Origin: a virus
DNA length: 38,255 nt
Virus record (IMG/VR): IMGVR_UViG_3300037337_000195
Coordinates: 1 to 38,255 of that record
Direction: 5' to 3' (one strand)
Positions 15,943 through 24,260 of the stretch are shown piece by piece; position 1 is the stretch's first letter; every line of letters begins with the position of its first letter. The translations under genes were made by a program, and so were the position numbers. Below the pieces are notes generated by a model. That model worked only from the letters and a program-made list of their open reading frames with translations, ran no database searches and was not told the DNA's origin.

Positions 15943-15962
15943 TGGATTGGTATTTAGTTTGA

Positions 15963-16301
15963 TTAGTAGGCCCGCCACATGTTGCCGTCGTAGCAGAGTT
16001 GAATGGTGTTGCCGACCCAGCCGGGCTGCATTTCGGCGGGATAATTACCGAGGGTGGTTATTGTTTTGCCGCCGCCGACGTAAATGTTTTGGCTGAAAGT
16101 TATGGTACCCGTGCCGTGGTTAATTACGGTGGTTTGAAAGCCGTTTGAAACCGTACCGAGCGTAAACGTAGCGTCTGAACCGGTGCCGATAACGATATTA
16201 TTATCGTCTGACGTGGTGACGCTGGTTGCCCCCGATACGGTGCGGATGCTGGCGAAGCTGCTGCATAATAGCAGGGCAAAAAGGAGGGATATTTGCTTCA
16301 T
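15963..16301 (-). CDS. Secreted beta-repeat protein
   Basis: The 112-residue protein has a signal peptide (MKQISLLFALLLCSSFAS) and a mature part of short Gly/Thr-rich strands (FTLGTVSNGFQTTVINHGTG), ending with WVGNTIQLCYDGNMWRAY, like the last domain of phage tip or fibre proteins. Coupled by ATGA to the gene before it. Possibly exported to the envelope or part of the tail. Confidence 0.6.
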   Translation of the reverse strand: MKQISLLFALLLCSSFASIRTVSGATSVTTSDDNNIVIGTGSDATFTLGTVSNGFQTTVINHGTGTITFSQNIYVGGGKTITTLGNYPAEMQPGWVGNTIQLCYDGNMWRAY

Positions 16302-16753
16302 AGTTCTTCTTTCTTGTATATGTAAAATTTGTTTGCGTGAGGAGTATAAGTAATCCAGAGGCGGTCATTTGATTTTGACCGAAACCACCTATCCTGAGCA
16401 GTGGGGCTAAGCAATTTCGCAGAGTAAGTAATGTCATTATAATTCACGTAAAGCGAATCGGAAAGAAAAAGAACTCCTGACCCATTAAAACGAATGTCCA
16501 AATTATACTGATAATCTTCGGGCTGATAGCCGTATCCCGCTTGTTGATACGTACCCCAATCTGCATTGAGCATGGTAGTGTCTGGCAAGGTGATGAGTAC
16601 GGAATCTCCACAGATTACCAGAATTTGGTGTGACTTATCTACCACGATGCTATCAAATACGTATTCTACCCGCTTCACGTATTTTGAGAGCGGATTGAGG
16701 GAGATTTGGGCGATGGCGGCGGTGCTTAATAATAGGAGTAGGAGTGTTTTCAT
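16298..16753 (-). CDS. Secreted protein of unknown function
   Basis: The 151-residue protein has a signal peptide (MKTLLLLLLSTAAIAQ) and a beta-rich mature part. It is ATGA-coupled on both sides to other secreted proteins, so the group is probably translated as a block. No family is recognised. Confidence 0.6.
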   Translation of the reverse strand: MKTLLLLLLSTAAIAQISLNPLSKYVKRVEYVFDSIVVDKSHQILVICGDSVLITLPDTTMLNADWGTYQQAGYGYQPEDYQYNLDIRFNGSGVLFLSDSLYVNYNDITYSAKLLSPTAQDRWFRSKSNDRLWITYTPHANKFYIYKKEEL

Positions 16754-17379
16754 CGGGGGCGAATAATAAATTGAACGATTGCATTTTCGCCGACGATGAC
16801 GGTGGCGGGATTTGGCAGGTATAGTTTCCTTGAAAGCTCATCGAAATCTGTGGATTCGTAGACACACATGCCAGGTAATAGGGCGGTGGTGGTTGAACCC
16901 GAGAAGGTGAGCGTAGCATTGAGCGTGCCGACATTGCACACGCACCAGTAAGCGGCGTCTGAAAGTACGACAGTAGTATCTGACGCGGTAAAATTCTTTG
17001 TTACGCTACTCGCGATACTGCCGGGCGTGGCTGTGTTGTCTATTCCGCTTGAACTGACTGAAGATGAGCTTACTCCGAGACGGGTATTGAGTTCGAGTAG
17101 TTTTTCGGTGTTTGTGTTGCGGCCACCGATAATTATGTCTGTAAGGAAACCAGCATAAATCGTAATGCGAGGACTTGCATTGTAATATATACTGATCCGG
17201 TTGAATTGTTGATCGTAGGTAAAATAGCTGTTCGATAACGGGTAGGTTGATTGAGTCAGTCTTCCGAAGACTGACTGACTGAACGTCATAGATGTTCCCG
17301 ACGGAGGGAATGTAAGACTCTGTGCAGATGTGTTCAGGGCACTCAAGAATAATATTAGACATGGGAGTAAGATTTTCAT
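16750..17379 (-). CDS. Secreted Ser/Thr-rich protein
   Basis: The 209-residue protein has a signal peptide (MKILLPCLILFLSALNTSAQ), a Ser/Thr-rich middle (LGVSSSSVSSSGIDNTATPG) and a beta C-terminal half (TLTFSGSTTTALLPGMCVYE) that resembles that of the next two secreted products in style. Near its start the DNA holds an 11-bp perfect hairpin (17254-17276). First of the four secreted genes, ATGA-coupled at both ends. It could be a structural fibre-like element or an envelope protein. Confidence 0.6.
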   Translation of the reverse strand: MKILLPCLILFLSALNTSAQSLTFPPSGTSMTFSQSVFGRLTQSTYPLSNSYFTYDQQFNRISIYYNASPRITIYAGFLTDIIIGGRNTNTEKLLELNTRLGVSSSSVSSSGIDNTATPGSIASSVTKNFTASDTTVVLSDAAYWCVCNVGTLNATLTFSGSTTTALLPGMCVYESTDFDELSRKLYLPNPATVIVGENAIVQFIIRPR

Positions 17380-18017
17380 ATTGCTTCTGATAGTGTTATC
17401 GTGCTTACTACTTGCGTTCCGGCTTTAAGATGGAAACAATGCCCTTGCAATTCGTGTACGATATAATCGGTTTCGGTGTCGGTTATCCAGTCGAATTTAA
17501 TTTTGAACGAACCTTTGAGCAATCGGAAAGACTCTGAACCCCAATGTAGTTGCCAGGGAAATTCTATGTCTTGATCGCAGGTGACGAGTATTTTCCACGT
17601 TGTACCGTCTTCTTCGAGTAGTTGTATCGTCATGCCTGCGAGCTGGGTGAATAGCGTTTTTCGCAAATTGACTAACATGGGCAACACGAAAAAGAAACGT
17701 ACGTCTTCAAGCTCGCCGCCTTCGGAATTCATGTAGGGCGTATCTATGTAGGGTTTTACGTAGTACGAATCGTAGATTACCGCAAAGCAGATAATAAGAC
17801 TGAGGGTGATTACGGCGGTGCTGCTGTTAATATGACCGAGTACGCAAAAAATTATGGTGGCCGCCGCCAGGAGACGCTCGGCGTTGCGAACCTTCCAGAA
17901 AATTTTACGTTTTGCGTTTTTGATGTTATCTGCAAAATGTTGGTACATGGAGGTCATGCCGATTGCGGCAATGCTGATTAAGACAGCCTCAATAATTTGG
18001 ATAGTTTCATTTTTCAT
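17376..18017 (-). CDS. Membrane protein with soluble C-terminal domain
   Basis: The 213-residue protein has a hydrophobic N-terminal helix (about 8-24), two further spans (about 48-62 and 66-84) and a C-terminal soluble beta domain (about 100-213). It follows a holin-like gene, so a role in lysis or in the envelope is suggested by position. No family is recognised. Confidence 0.6.
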   Translation of the reverse strand: MKNETIQIIEAVLISIAAIGMTSMYQHFADNIKNAKRKIFWKVRNAERLLAAATIIFCVLGHINSSTAVITLSLIICFAVIYDSYYVKPYIDTPYMNSEGGELEDVRFFFVLPMLVNLRKTLFTQLAGMTIQLLEEDGTTWKILVTCDQDIEFPWQLHWGSESFRLLKGSFKIKFDWITDTETDYIVHELQGHCFHLKAGTQVVSTITLSEAI

Positions 18018-18447
18018 CGTCTAATACTTTTTTCTCGACATATTTGGTGTAGACTCTTTTCAGAATTGCGGGTTTTGCCCAAAAAACGAAGGTGAACCCG
18101 CCCAAGATCGCAAAGGATTTCAGAAGGATGTCGGAAATCCCAGGAGCGAGGCTACTCGCAACTTCGTTGATTATTACGGCACTGTAACCCGCCGCAAGCG
18201 GACGAATAAAGAAAAGTGCGTATGTCCACTTCCCTTTGATTGCCTTAGTGCCAGTTGCGGCAGCTTCGAGACTCCATATTAGCGACAGAAATGACCAGCA
18301 ACCGTTTCCAATCAAGCCCCAGAGAAAGGCTTGAATAGAGAAATGGTGAGCGGGAAATAGTAGCCCAAATTCAAACTGTGCTTTTTGAAAGGCAAGTATA
18401 ACAATTACGGAGTACATGAAATAGAATATTTTGGATAGTAGGGTCAT
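18007..18447 (-). CDS. Holin-like membrane protein
   Basis: The 146-residue protein has about four hydrophobic segments (near 5-24, 37-58, 76-96 and 108-128) and a charged C-terminus (YVEKKVLDDEK). It lies three genes after the endolysin and next to the spanin-like pair, so it is the best holin candidate in the window. The holin role rests on position and topology only. Confidence 0.55.
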   Translation of the reverse strand: MTLLSKIFYFMYSVIVILAFQKAQFEFGLLFPAHHFSIQAFLWGLIGNGCWSFLSLIWSLEAAATGTKAIKGKWTYALFFIRPLAAGYSAVIINEVASSLAPGISDILLKSFAILGGFTFVFWAKPAILKRVYTKYVEKKVLDDEK

Positions 18448-18794
18448 TTTTTTGATATGAAAAGTAGGTAGATTATGCCAAAGAGTATTATTAACGTGCC
18501 GCTGATGACCCAGTTTTTTATTTTGACTTTTCGGGAGAGATCCGTCTTTTCAGCGGCGAGTATATCGTTATCAATGTTCTTGATTGCCAGCGAGTCTTTG
18601 AGTGCCAAATTTTTTGAGACAAGAAATTTGTACGCGTGCTGATCGGCTTCGCATTCTTGAAGCTGGCGAGTCCATTCTCTAACTTCGTATTCAGTTACCA
18701 GAATTTTTTTCTGTGCGAATGCGGGAACGGAGGTAATCGAGCAACACATCAACATTAGTAGTATCAATCCGTGTTTGGATATTCTGTTTTTCAT
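18444..18794 (-). CDS. Spanin-like exported protein with C-terminal membrane anchor
   Basis: The 116-residue protein has a signal peptide (cleavage near AFA-Q), a periplasmic helical part and a C-terminal membrane helix (about 92-112) ending FISKK. Its 5' end overlaps the lipoprotein gene by 104 bases in another frame. The overlap, the lipoprotein partner and the position after the endolysin are those of a two-component spanin, though the anchor is at the C-terminus rather than the N-terminus as in lambda Rz. Confidence 0.6.
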   Translation of the reverse strand: MKNRISKHGLILLMLMCCSITSVPAFAQKKILVTEYEVREWTRQLQECEADQHAYKFLVSKNLALKDSLAIKNIDNDILAAEKTDLSRKVKIKNWVISGTLIILFGIIYLLFISKK

Positions 18795-18981
18795 ATCGAT
18801 TTAGTATTGTTTGATTGGTGCGGTAGGTTTCGTCTAACTGCGTAATCATAGATTGAATTTCGTTCTGTTTTTGCTGAACAGAAAGGACATACTTTTCGAG
18901 GTTGTCGAGTTTTCTGAGTACGGTTTGCTGCGGGATGCATGACGAAACGAGCAGGATGAGTAGAATTGATAGGTGTTTCAT
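18691..18981 (-). CDS. Lipoprotein, outer-membrane spanin-like
   Basis: The 96-residue protein starts MKHLSILLILLVSSCIPQQ, with a lipobox VSSC (acylated Cys at residue 15), followed by a coiled coil (about 20-65). Its ATG overlaps the endolysin stop as ATGA, and its 3' third overlaps the next gene in another frame. Coiled coil plus lipid anchor fits an o-spanin. The start is set by the lipobox; a longer form would hide the signal sequence. Confidence 0.65.
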   Translation of the reverse strand: MKHLSILLILLVSSCIPQQTVLRKLDNLEKYVLSVQQKQNEIQSMITQLDETYRTNQTILNRYEKQNIQTRIDTTNVDVLLDYLRSRIRTEKNSGN

Positions 18982-19451
18982 TTTTTTGCGTATTCGAAGT
19001 GCATCCAATCAAATCCTTTTGTTTTCCCGTAGTTCAGAAAACCGTGTTTTTGAAAAATGGCGTGCAGGGTTTGGTATTCGGGTTTGGAGAACTGTGCAAA
19101 AGGGGCACGGGTTCGGAGGCGGTTGCGGGCGGGGTCGAGGTCGATCGCAATTGCCCAAGAGTGCCGCGACCAAGTTTTTGTCGAGCCGCGCATCATTCGA
19201 TAATTGTAGCACCCACCGTACAAATCTATTCCAAGCTCAACAATACGGTCGTAACCAAGTGTTTTGAGGAGATCTTCGAATACAGCCTTTAGCGGCTCGG
19301 CAATTTTTTTATGACACCAGAGATTATCGACTGATTTGGTGAGGTCCCAGGCAATTCGCATTTTGTAGGGAAGTTCGATTTTTACGAAGTTTGCCCAGTT
19401 TCCTGGAACGCCAAACTCGCCTTCAAGTTCATTATTATTGTAGATTCTCAT
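18978..19451 (-). CDS. M15-family peptidase, phage endolysin
   Basis: The 157-residue protein carries the M15 (VanY / L-Ala-D-Glu peptidase-like) zinc motif: RHSWAIAIDLD (first His and Asp ligands, about 92-102) and DWMHFEY (last His, near 152). It should cleave the peptide bridges of the cell wall at lysis. It has no signal peptide, so release needs a holin; the membrane and spanin-like genes follow it. Confidence 0.9.
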   Translation of the reverse strand: MRIYNNNELEGEFGVPGNWANFVKIELPYKMRIAWDLTKSVDNLWCHKKIAEPLKAVFEDLLKTLGYDRIVELGIDLYGGCYNYRMMRGSTKTWSRHSWAIAIDLDPARNRLRTRAPFAQFSKPEYQTLHAIFQKHGFLNYGKTKGFDWMHFEYAKK

Positions 19452-19966
19452 ATCAAAAATGGGTTAGCGGTTTGATGGGCGTGGGCGTTGGTGTTTAGTG
19501 TGAATTGAAAGCGTATTTCAACACCGACTGTGTTATCATGTGCGAGTTTGACTTTCTGAACAGTCCATGGCCGTTCTGACATTTTGACTTTGCCGAACCA
19601 GTAACCGAAGTCGTTGTCGCACGCATCTCTACGGCAGGCGTTGTAGAGATGTTTTGCGAGTTCTTCGGCGGCGGCGTAGGCAGCAACTTCGGACTCCCAA
19701 TCATTTATCTTTACGGATTTTGCGAGTATTATAGAACTTTGGTATGCAATTGGCTCGTTTCCACGAACGGTCATGCCGCCAATGCTGAACTGATAATGCC
19801 CGAGCAAGAAGCACATTTCGGAAAGATCGAGATCAAAAGTAGAAATGTCGGGAAGGAACATTTCATCAGTTTCATACAGCCGAAATTGCTTATCTACCTG
19901 AGCAGATACGAGGGCAATTTTGGCGGCTTTCACCCTAAAATATTCGATGTAGTCTTGCAGTTTCAT
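19448..19966 (-). CDS. Putative head-tail joining or minor structural protein
   Basis: The 172-residue protein lies between connector-region genes and the endolysin and is ATGA-coupled at both ends. It looks like an alpha/beta soluble protein with DACDNDFGYWFGKV in its middle. Position favours a tail-completion or joining role. No family is recognised. Confidence 0.5.
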   Translation of the reverse strand: MKLQDYIEYFRVKAAKIALVSAQVDKQFRLYETDEMFLPDISTFDLDLSEMCFLLGHYQFSIGGMTVRGNEPIAYQSSIILAKSVKINDWESEVAAYAAAEELAKHLYNACRRDACDNDFGYWFGKVKMSERPWTVQKVKLAHDNTVGVEIRFQFTLNTNAHAHQTANPFLI

Positions 19967-20889
19967 GTTTTGTTTCGTTCGTATTCTTCTTTGATTGCAG
20001 CTGCTTGCCGAGCTTCTGTCTGAAAATGTCCGAGTACATCATAGACGTTGCTAAGGTCGGTTTCGGTGTCGTTTGTTACGTTGCCGGAGCGGATGTGTAA
20101 CATGTCGAGTAATTGTTGTTCGATGTCCGTTTCCTTTTTGCGTTTGGGTTGTAATTCGTCAAAGTCTGCGTTTTCTTTCTGAAAAACAGAAGAGAAATGT
20201 TTGCGAAAATATTGACGTGATCCAGCGTAGAATAGGTAGACAGCGTATAAGGTAGAATCTGTCAGTTTGGAGAAACGAACGGCACGTTTAGCCGTCGCTT
20301 CGTAACTTAATGCGTATTTTTTGAATGCATATTTCGACCACCAGGGCAGATAGAGCCACGACATTAGTTGCACAAGTTTTTTGCGTTGCGTTTCGGAGGA
20401 TTGCATTAGTTTGACGGTATCAAATCCTTTCAATGCAACTTCACATTCACGGTATTGCCTGAACGCTATGTCTGCACAGGCATCTCGCGGGCCAACGAAC
20501 CAACGAAGCTGCTGCCGTATGAACTTCATTTTTTGCAATACGAAGGGCGTTTCATCGTCAAAAAAAAATGATGCGTACAGGCTTTGAAAATCATCAAGAT
20601 CGTGTTCATCAAACCTTTGAACGGTCCATTTGAGCCGCCGAAATGTTAACAAATCAAGTAGCGGAATAAGTGAATAATTCTTCATGTACCACCACCGAAA
20701 GCCCCATAAATTAGCTCTATTTTGGTTGCTGTTCAGCATTGCAAAAAACAACAGCATCTGTGCACGCACGCGGTTCAGGCCGGAGGGCATTATCAGACAC
20801 GATGCAAAGGTTAGCAACTGTTTTGCATTTATTTCGTTAATGCGGGAGGGTAACTGAAAAGTATAATTATGTATTTTGAGGGTGTTCAT
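19963..20889 (-). CDS. Phage protein of unknown function in the connector region
   Basis: The 308-residue protein is basic, helical and rich in Trp, Phe and Arg (NLWGFRWWYMKNYS, LRWFVGPRD), and ends in an acidic-basic coiled coil. It lies between the DUF6712-like connector and a presumed joining protein. No family is recognised; a structural role is inferred from place only. Confidence 0.55.
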   Translation of the reverse strand: MNTLKIHNYTFQLPSRINEINAKQLLTFASCLIMPSGLNRVRAQMLLFFAMLNSNQNRANLWGFRWWYMKNYSLIPLLDLLTFRRLKWTVQRFDEHDLDDFQSLYASFFFDDETPFVLQKMKFIRQQLRWFVGPRDACADIAFRQYRECEVALKGFDTVKLMQSSETQRKKLVQLMSWLYLPWWSKYAFKKYALSYEATAKRAVRFSKLTDSTLYAVYLFYAGSRQYFRKHFSSVFQKENADFDELQPKRKKETDIEQQLLDMLHIRSGNVTNDTETDLSNVYDVLGHFQTEARQAAAIKEEYERNKT

Positions 20890-20892
20890 ATT

Positions 20893-21840
20893 TCAAAATC
20901 CTATTACACCAGGCGTTGAATGCAAGCCAACTGGCTCGGAAATATCTGGTGGTGTGATGGCTCCATAAGCCGAAAAAATGTCTGAATTTTCGACCAAATA
21001 ATCTGTTAGTAGGCAAAGCAGGTCGTTCCCTTTTTTCTCGTAAGATTGTACCAAGTAATCAATCACGTTTACGGGTAGCATCTTCCCAGAGGATTTTTGT
21101 TTGTTTGAACCTGTATTATCAAACATCAAGGCCATGTCGTAATTGCCGAGTTGAATGGAGATGTTCGGGATTGCGTACGCTATTGCCAAATTTGCCAGAG
21201 CGGGCTTGATAAAATTATCAAGCAGTTCGAGGTTTTTGCCGCTGCGACTTGATAGTATATCAGCGTACAAATCTTTTCCGAGAATTGTTTTCAAACGAGT
21301 CAACTGCTTGATGCGGATTGCAGGCATTAGCAGCACGAATACCCGCCGTAATTCTCTGATATTCACGTAACGGGAAAAATCGGTAGCGTTCGTGAAAAGT
21401 AACTCGTTGGCGGTGGTTTTGGCGGTACTGGCGTTCCAGCCCGAAAAACTTGCGGGCGTGGTCTCGAATATTAGCAATATCGCTTCGAGTTGCTCCCACC
21501 CAGCGAAATAGCACGCTTGCCGTAAATTTTCGACTGCTTCTTCTTTCGCAAAAGTTTGCGTTTCAGAGCGGGTCTGGGTAATACCCGCATTGCTCAAAGA
21601 AACATTCGCAAACGGAATATATAGATAATAAGCAAAAGAAATAACGGCTCGGTGGCACATATCTGTTACTTCGTCACTTTCATTCGCGGTAATAATTGCA
21701 TCGTATTCTTCTTTGCTCAAATACTTGTGCATCCACTTTTGTTCAGATTGCCTTATGTAACTCTGAAAGTTATCAGGCACGAATGAATTACTTACAGGAA
21801 TATATTGCTGTATCTGTGCTTTGGTGGGTTCGTAGCTCAT
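20893..21840 (-). CDS. Head-tail connector-like protein (DUF6712-like)
   Basis: The 315-residue mostly helical protein follows the portal gene (TAATG overlap). Its layout, with a helical N-terminal half including YLSKEEYDAI and an ISFAYYLYIPFANVSLSNAG motif, is that of the DUF6712 proteins that follow portals in Bacteroidetes phages. Likely role: adaptor below the portal ring. Confidence 0.65.
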   Translation of the reverse strand: MSYEPTKAQIQQYIPVSNSFVPDNFQSYIRQSEQKWMHKYLSKEEYDAIITANESDEVTDMCHRAVISFAYYLYIPFANVSLSNAGITQTRSETQTFAKEEAVENLRQACYFAGWEQLEAILLIFETTPASFSGWNASTAKTTANELLFTNATDFSRYVNIRELRRVFVLLMPAIRIKQLTRLKTILGKDLYADILSSRSGKNLELLDNFIKPALANLAIAYAIPNISIQLGNYDMALMFDNTGSNKQKSSGKMLPVNVIDYLVQSYEKKGNDLLCLLTDYLVENSDIFSAYGAITPPDISEPVGLHSTPGVIGF

Positions 21841-23309
21841 TACTGTTCGTTGTTCAGTTCGCGTTGGGATAGAGTAATCTTATCGAGTGTGGGCGTTACG
21901 CTGCGTTTGATACGAAATTCGAGATCTTCTTCTCCAGTTGTTTGGTCAAAGTCTCGTTTGAAGTACAGCGGTTCGAGTAGTAATTGCTCAAAAACATACT
22001 GCGATGCCTGGGCAATGTTGTGGCCTTCTCGTTTTCCGGTTCCGCCTTGACTATCAGTGCGGGTTAGGTTTCCGTATTGTGCAGGATCAATGCCGAGAGC
22101 AAATAAGATTTGTGCGTCCGCTTCGTTGGCATCGGCGTTGTATTTGCCCGTAAAATCTGTGCCTGGTACGGTTTCAATCGTTATTGCCTTGCTGTCAACA
22201 GTTTGATTGCCCACGTATTCTTTCAACATCGGAACGGTAATCATCGAGCCAGCTTTATCAGAGCCTTTTAATTTTGCCTGAATTTGCGTAACCAATTCTT
22301 TACGTCGAGCCGTCAGAATAGCAAAGGCAGTTGAGCCCTTTCCGTCCGCATCTTTTGTATCTGTCTTACATTGAGACTTGAGTTGCTTCCAGTCGGGATA
22401 TTTCTCTTCAAAATACGCCTCATTGACATACATGATTTGATTAATCGTAGTAAGGTTTTTTAGCAACCATCTTTTGAAATTAGGAACATCGTTCGATACA
22501 TCTACCCAACCCTGCTCAATTATAGAAACCCAGTCCGGCAGTGGGTAGACGTCCTGTTCGGTTGGGAAGCGTACCACGTACATGAATTCTTTTGTAGAAC
22601 TCTTACTTACTTTTTCCCGTAATTCGGCGGCGGTATCAAAGAAAGAATCAATTACCGGAACGGTCTGTACCTTCGTTTTATCTGTGTTATCAATTACGCC
22701 TTTATCCCACCAGGTCGAAATGTAACAGAATTTTCCGTCTTTGCTCAATCTGCATTTTGTCGGTGAAATAGATTTGAGAGCTGCAATCTTGGAACCGTCT
22801 TTACTCACGATCACGCTTACAAAAGAAACGTAATACTTCTTCAGATTGCGAGCGGTAGGAATCAGGTAATTTCGGAATACATTTGCCCGATCGTAAAAGC
22901 GATTAAACTCACGAAAACGGACAGATTTGAAACGTTTTTCGTCTTCACTGTAATCGTATTGCCCTGTCTCAATTCCGAAGCCTAGTAGGTCGCGTGCCGC
23001 AGCTCCAAGTCCGACCTGAAGCTTTGAGTTCTTCTTAACAATCTTATCTATGTTTTGTGGAAACAGGTTATCACTTCCATACAGATAATGTTTTGAGTTG
23101 TTCCAGACTTCGGCTGGGTCATTCGCGTCGAAGGCGGCATCCTGCACGAGATTTTTTTTAACATCTTGCGTTGTCTCATTGTTATGCGGCCGTCTATCGT
23201 TAGTGGTTTGCATATCTGCACGAAAGTCCGTGAATACCATTGCAATATTCAAGCCTTCAAGTATCTCTATTTCGTCCCTGAATGTATTATAATTCAACTT
23301 CTCTTCCAT
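21840..23309 (-). CDS. Portal protein
   Basis: The 489-residue protein has portal features: YLYGSDNLFPQNIDKIV near 75-92, a helical clip region, and an Asn/Gly-rich C-terminal stretch (DPAQYGNLTRTDSQGGTGKR) of the type seen in Bacteroidetes phage portals. It forms the dodecameric ring for DNA packaging. It follows the terminase genes with three small units between, and precedes the connector gene. Confidence 0.8.
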   Translation of the reverse strand: MEEKLNYNTFRDEIEILEGLNIAMVFTDFRADMQTTNDRRPHNNETTQDVKKNLVQDAAFDANDPAEVWNNSKHYLYGSDNLFPQNIDKIVKKNSKLQVGLGAAARDLLGFGIETGQYDYSEDEKRFKSVRFREFNRFYDRANVFRNYLIPTARNLKKYYVSFVSVIVSKDGSKIAALKSISPTKCRLSKDGKFCYISTWWDKGVIDNTDKTKVQTVPVIDSFFDTAAELREKVSKSSTKEFMYVVRFPTEQDVYPLPDWVSIIEQGWVDVSNDVPNFKRWLLKNLTTINQIMYVNEAYFEEKYPDWKQLKSQCKTDTKDADGKGSTAFAILTARRKELVTQIQAKLKGSDKAGSMITVPMLKEYVGNQTVDSKAITIETVPGTDFTGKYNADANEADAQILFALGIDPAQYGNLTRTDSQGGTGKREGHNIAQASQYVFEQLLLEPLYFKRDFDQTTGEEDLEFRIKRSVTPTLDKITLSQRELNNEQ

Positions 23310-23637
23310 TAATTTGAGTGATGCTCCGAAACCAAACGTTCCGGAAAGGTGGATCTAGTTCAGAAATGTACAGGCGTTTGATTGATGAATCCATCTGCAT
23401 GCGTTCCGATAAGTCTTCATGTTTGCGGAACGTTTTCTCACGTACAAGACTTCGACGAAGTTGCAGCGGCAATTCCTTCTTAACATTGCGGGCAAGTCGG
23501 GCGGCGTTGTAGCTTATAATCCTGCCATCGCCCGTTACGAAAGTGATCGCAAACGGAATACCATCGCCATCCTGGTCAGTCGCATCCATTAGGTCTAAGA
23601 CCTTATATATCTTAATCGAAGGCAGCGTGTTATTCAT
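23287..23637 (-). CDS. Hypothetical protein before the portal
   Basis: The 116-residue protein starts MNNTLPSIKIYKVL. It has a beta N-terminal half (IPFAITFVTGDGRIISYNAA) and a basic helical middle. It overlaps the portal start by 23 bases. Unknown family. The 600 bases upstream of it interrupt the otherwise tight operon, so it may have its own promoter, which I could not find. Confidence 0.65.
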   Translation of the reverse strand: MNNTLPSIKIYKVLDLMDATDQDGDGIPFAITFVTGDGRIISYNAARLARNVKKELPLQLRRSLVREKTFRKHEDLSERMQMDSSIKRLYISELDPPFRNVWFRSITQINGREVEL

Positions 23638-23997
23638 ACGCAAATATTCACACGCGAGCGGACAACGGAAAGGACAGAAAGAAATTGATTTTTTGTACGA
23701 ATCTGTGTGCGAGCCTGATTGACTACGACGGCACCCGAATCATATATCACCGTCTCGCGGGGGTGCAATTGCATCAAGGATTTAGGGCAAGGCATGTCAT
23801 TTCGATGTGTGTATCCCTTTTGTTAATTAACAAAAATGAAATTAAAGCATTGATAGTTAGTAGAATGGAAAAGTATTAATAGTATTTTCCATGAGGGTTT
23901 AGCGGCGAAAGATTAACTTAGTGTAACGAAATGGGTGTACGGTACTGTAACACTGCTCAATACGGCGTTATTTTCAACCATTCTTAACCTATTTATT
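23638..23997. other. Gap without a supported gene
   Basis: This stretch breaks the late operon. An open plus-strand frame (23685-23879) lacks an ATG near its start and gives no recognisable protein. An imperfect palindrome with TGGAAAA/TTTTCCA arms lies near 23865-23890. It may hold the promoter of the small plus-strand gene that follows. Confidence 0.4.
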
Positions 23998-24194
23998 ATG
24001 ATAGAATTAAAAATGTCTCTTCTGCCAATAATCAAGCTGAAGCCGTTGTAAGTAGAGAAAACTTTGTTCAGTTTCTAATTAATAGAGACTTTCGAGAAAA
24101 TTACCGAGAAGACATAATGTGGTTTCACAAAAGCTACGGTTATATTATTGTGAATGCTGATAATGTAAGGCACATGGTTGTATCTGAGGGTTGA
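23998..24194 (+). pseudogene. Plus-strand small gene with a one-base frameshift (moron-like)
   Basis: ATG ATA GAA TTA starts a frame that stops early, but adding one A to the AAAAA run at 24009-24013 gives a continuous 65-residue protein (MIELKNVSSANNQAEAVVSR and on, with FVQFLINRDFRENYRED). The downstream frame is open from 23988 to 24194 but has no early start codon of its own. A plus-strand terminator follows 25 bases after the stop. This is a separate transcription unit, opposite to the late operon: a moron that is either broken, phase-variable or carries a sequence error. Confidence 0.6.
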
Positions 24195-24218
24195 CAAGTG
24201 AATAACCTGAGAATGGAC

Positions 24219-24260
24219 TCCCGCATGGTTTACAGACCTGCGGGATTTATTTTATTTTGA
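24219..24260 (+). terminator. Terminator of the plus-strand small gene
   Basis: TCCCGCA and TGCGGGA form a perfect 7-bp stem with a 13-base loop, followed by TTTATTTTATTTT on the plus strand. It overlaps the 3' end of the convergent kinase gene. Confidence 0.8.

Noticed and set aside
23685-23879. 64-codon plus-strand frame
   Set aside because: Starts with TTG, no recognisable protein pattern, no promoter seen; kept only as part of a gap.
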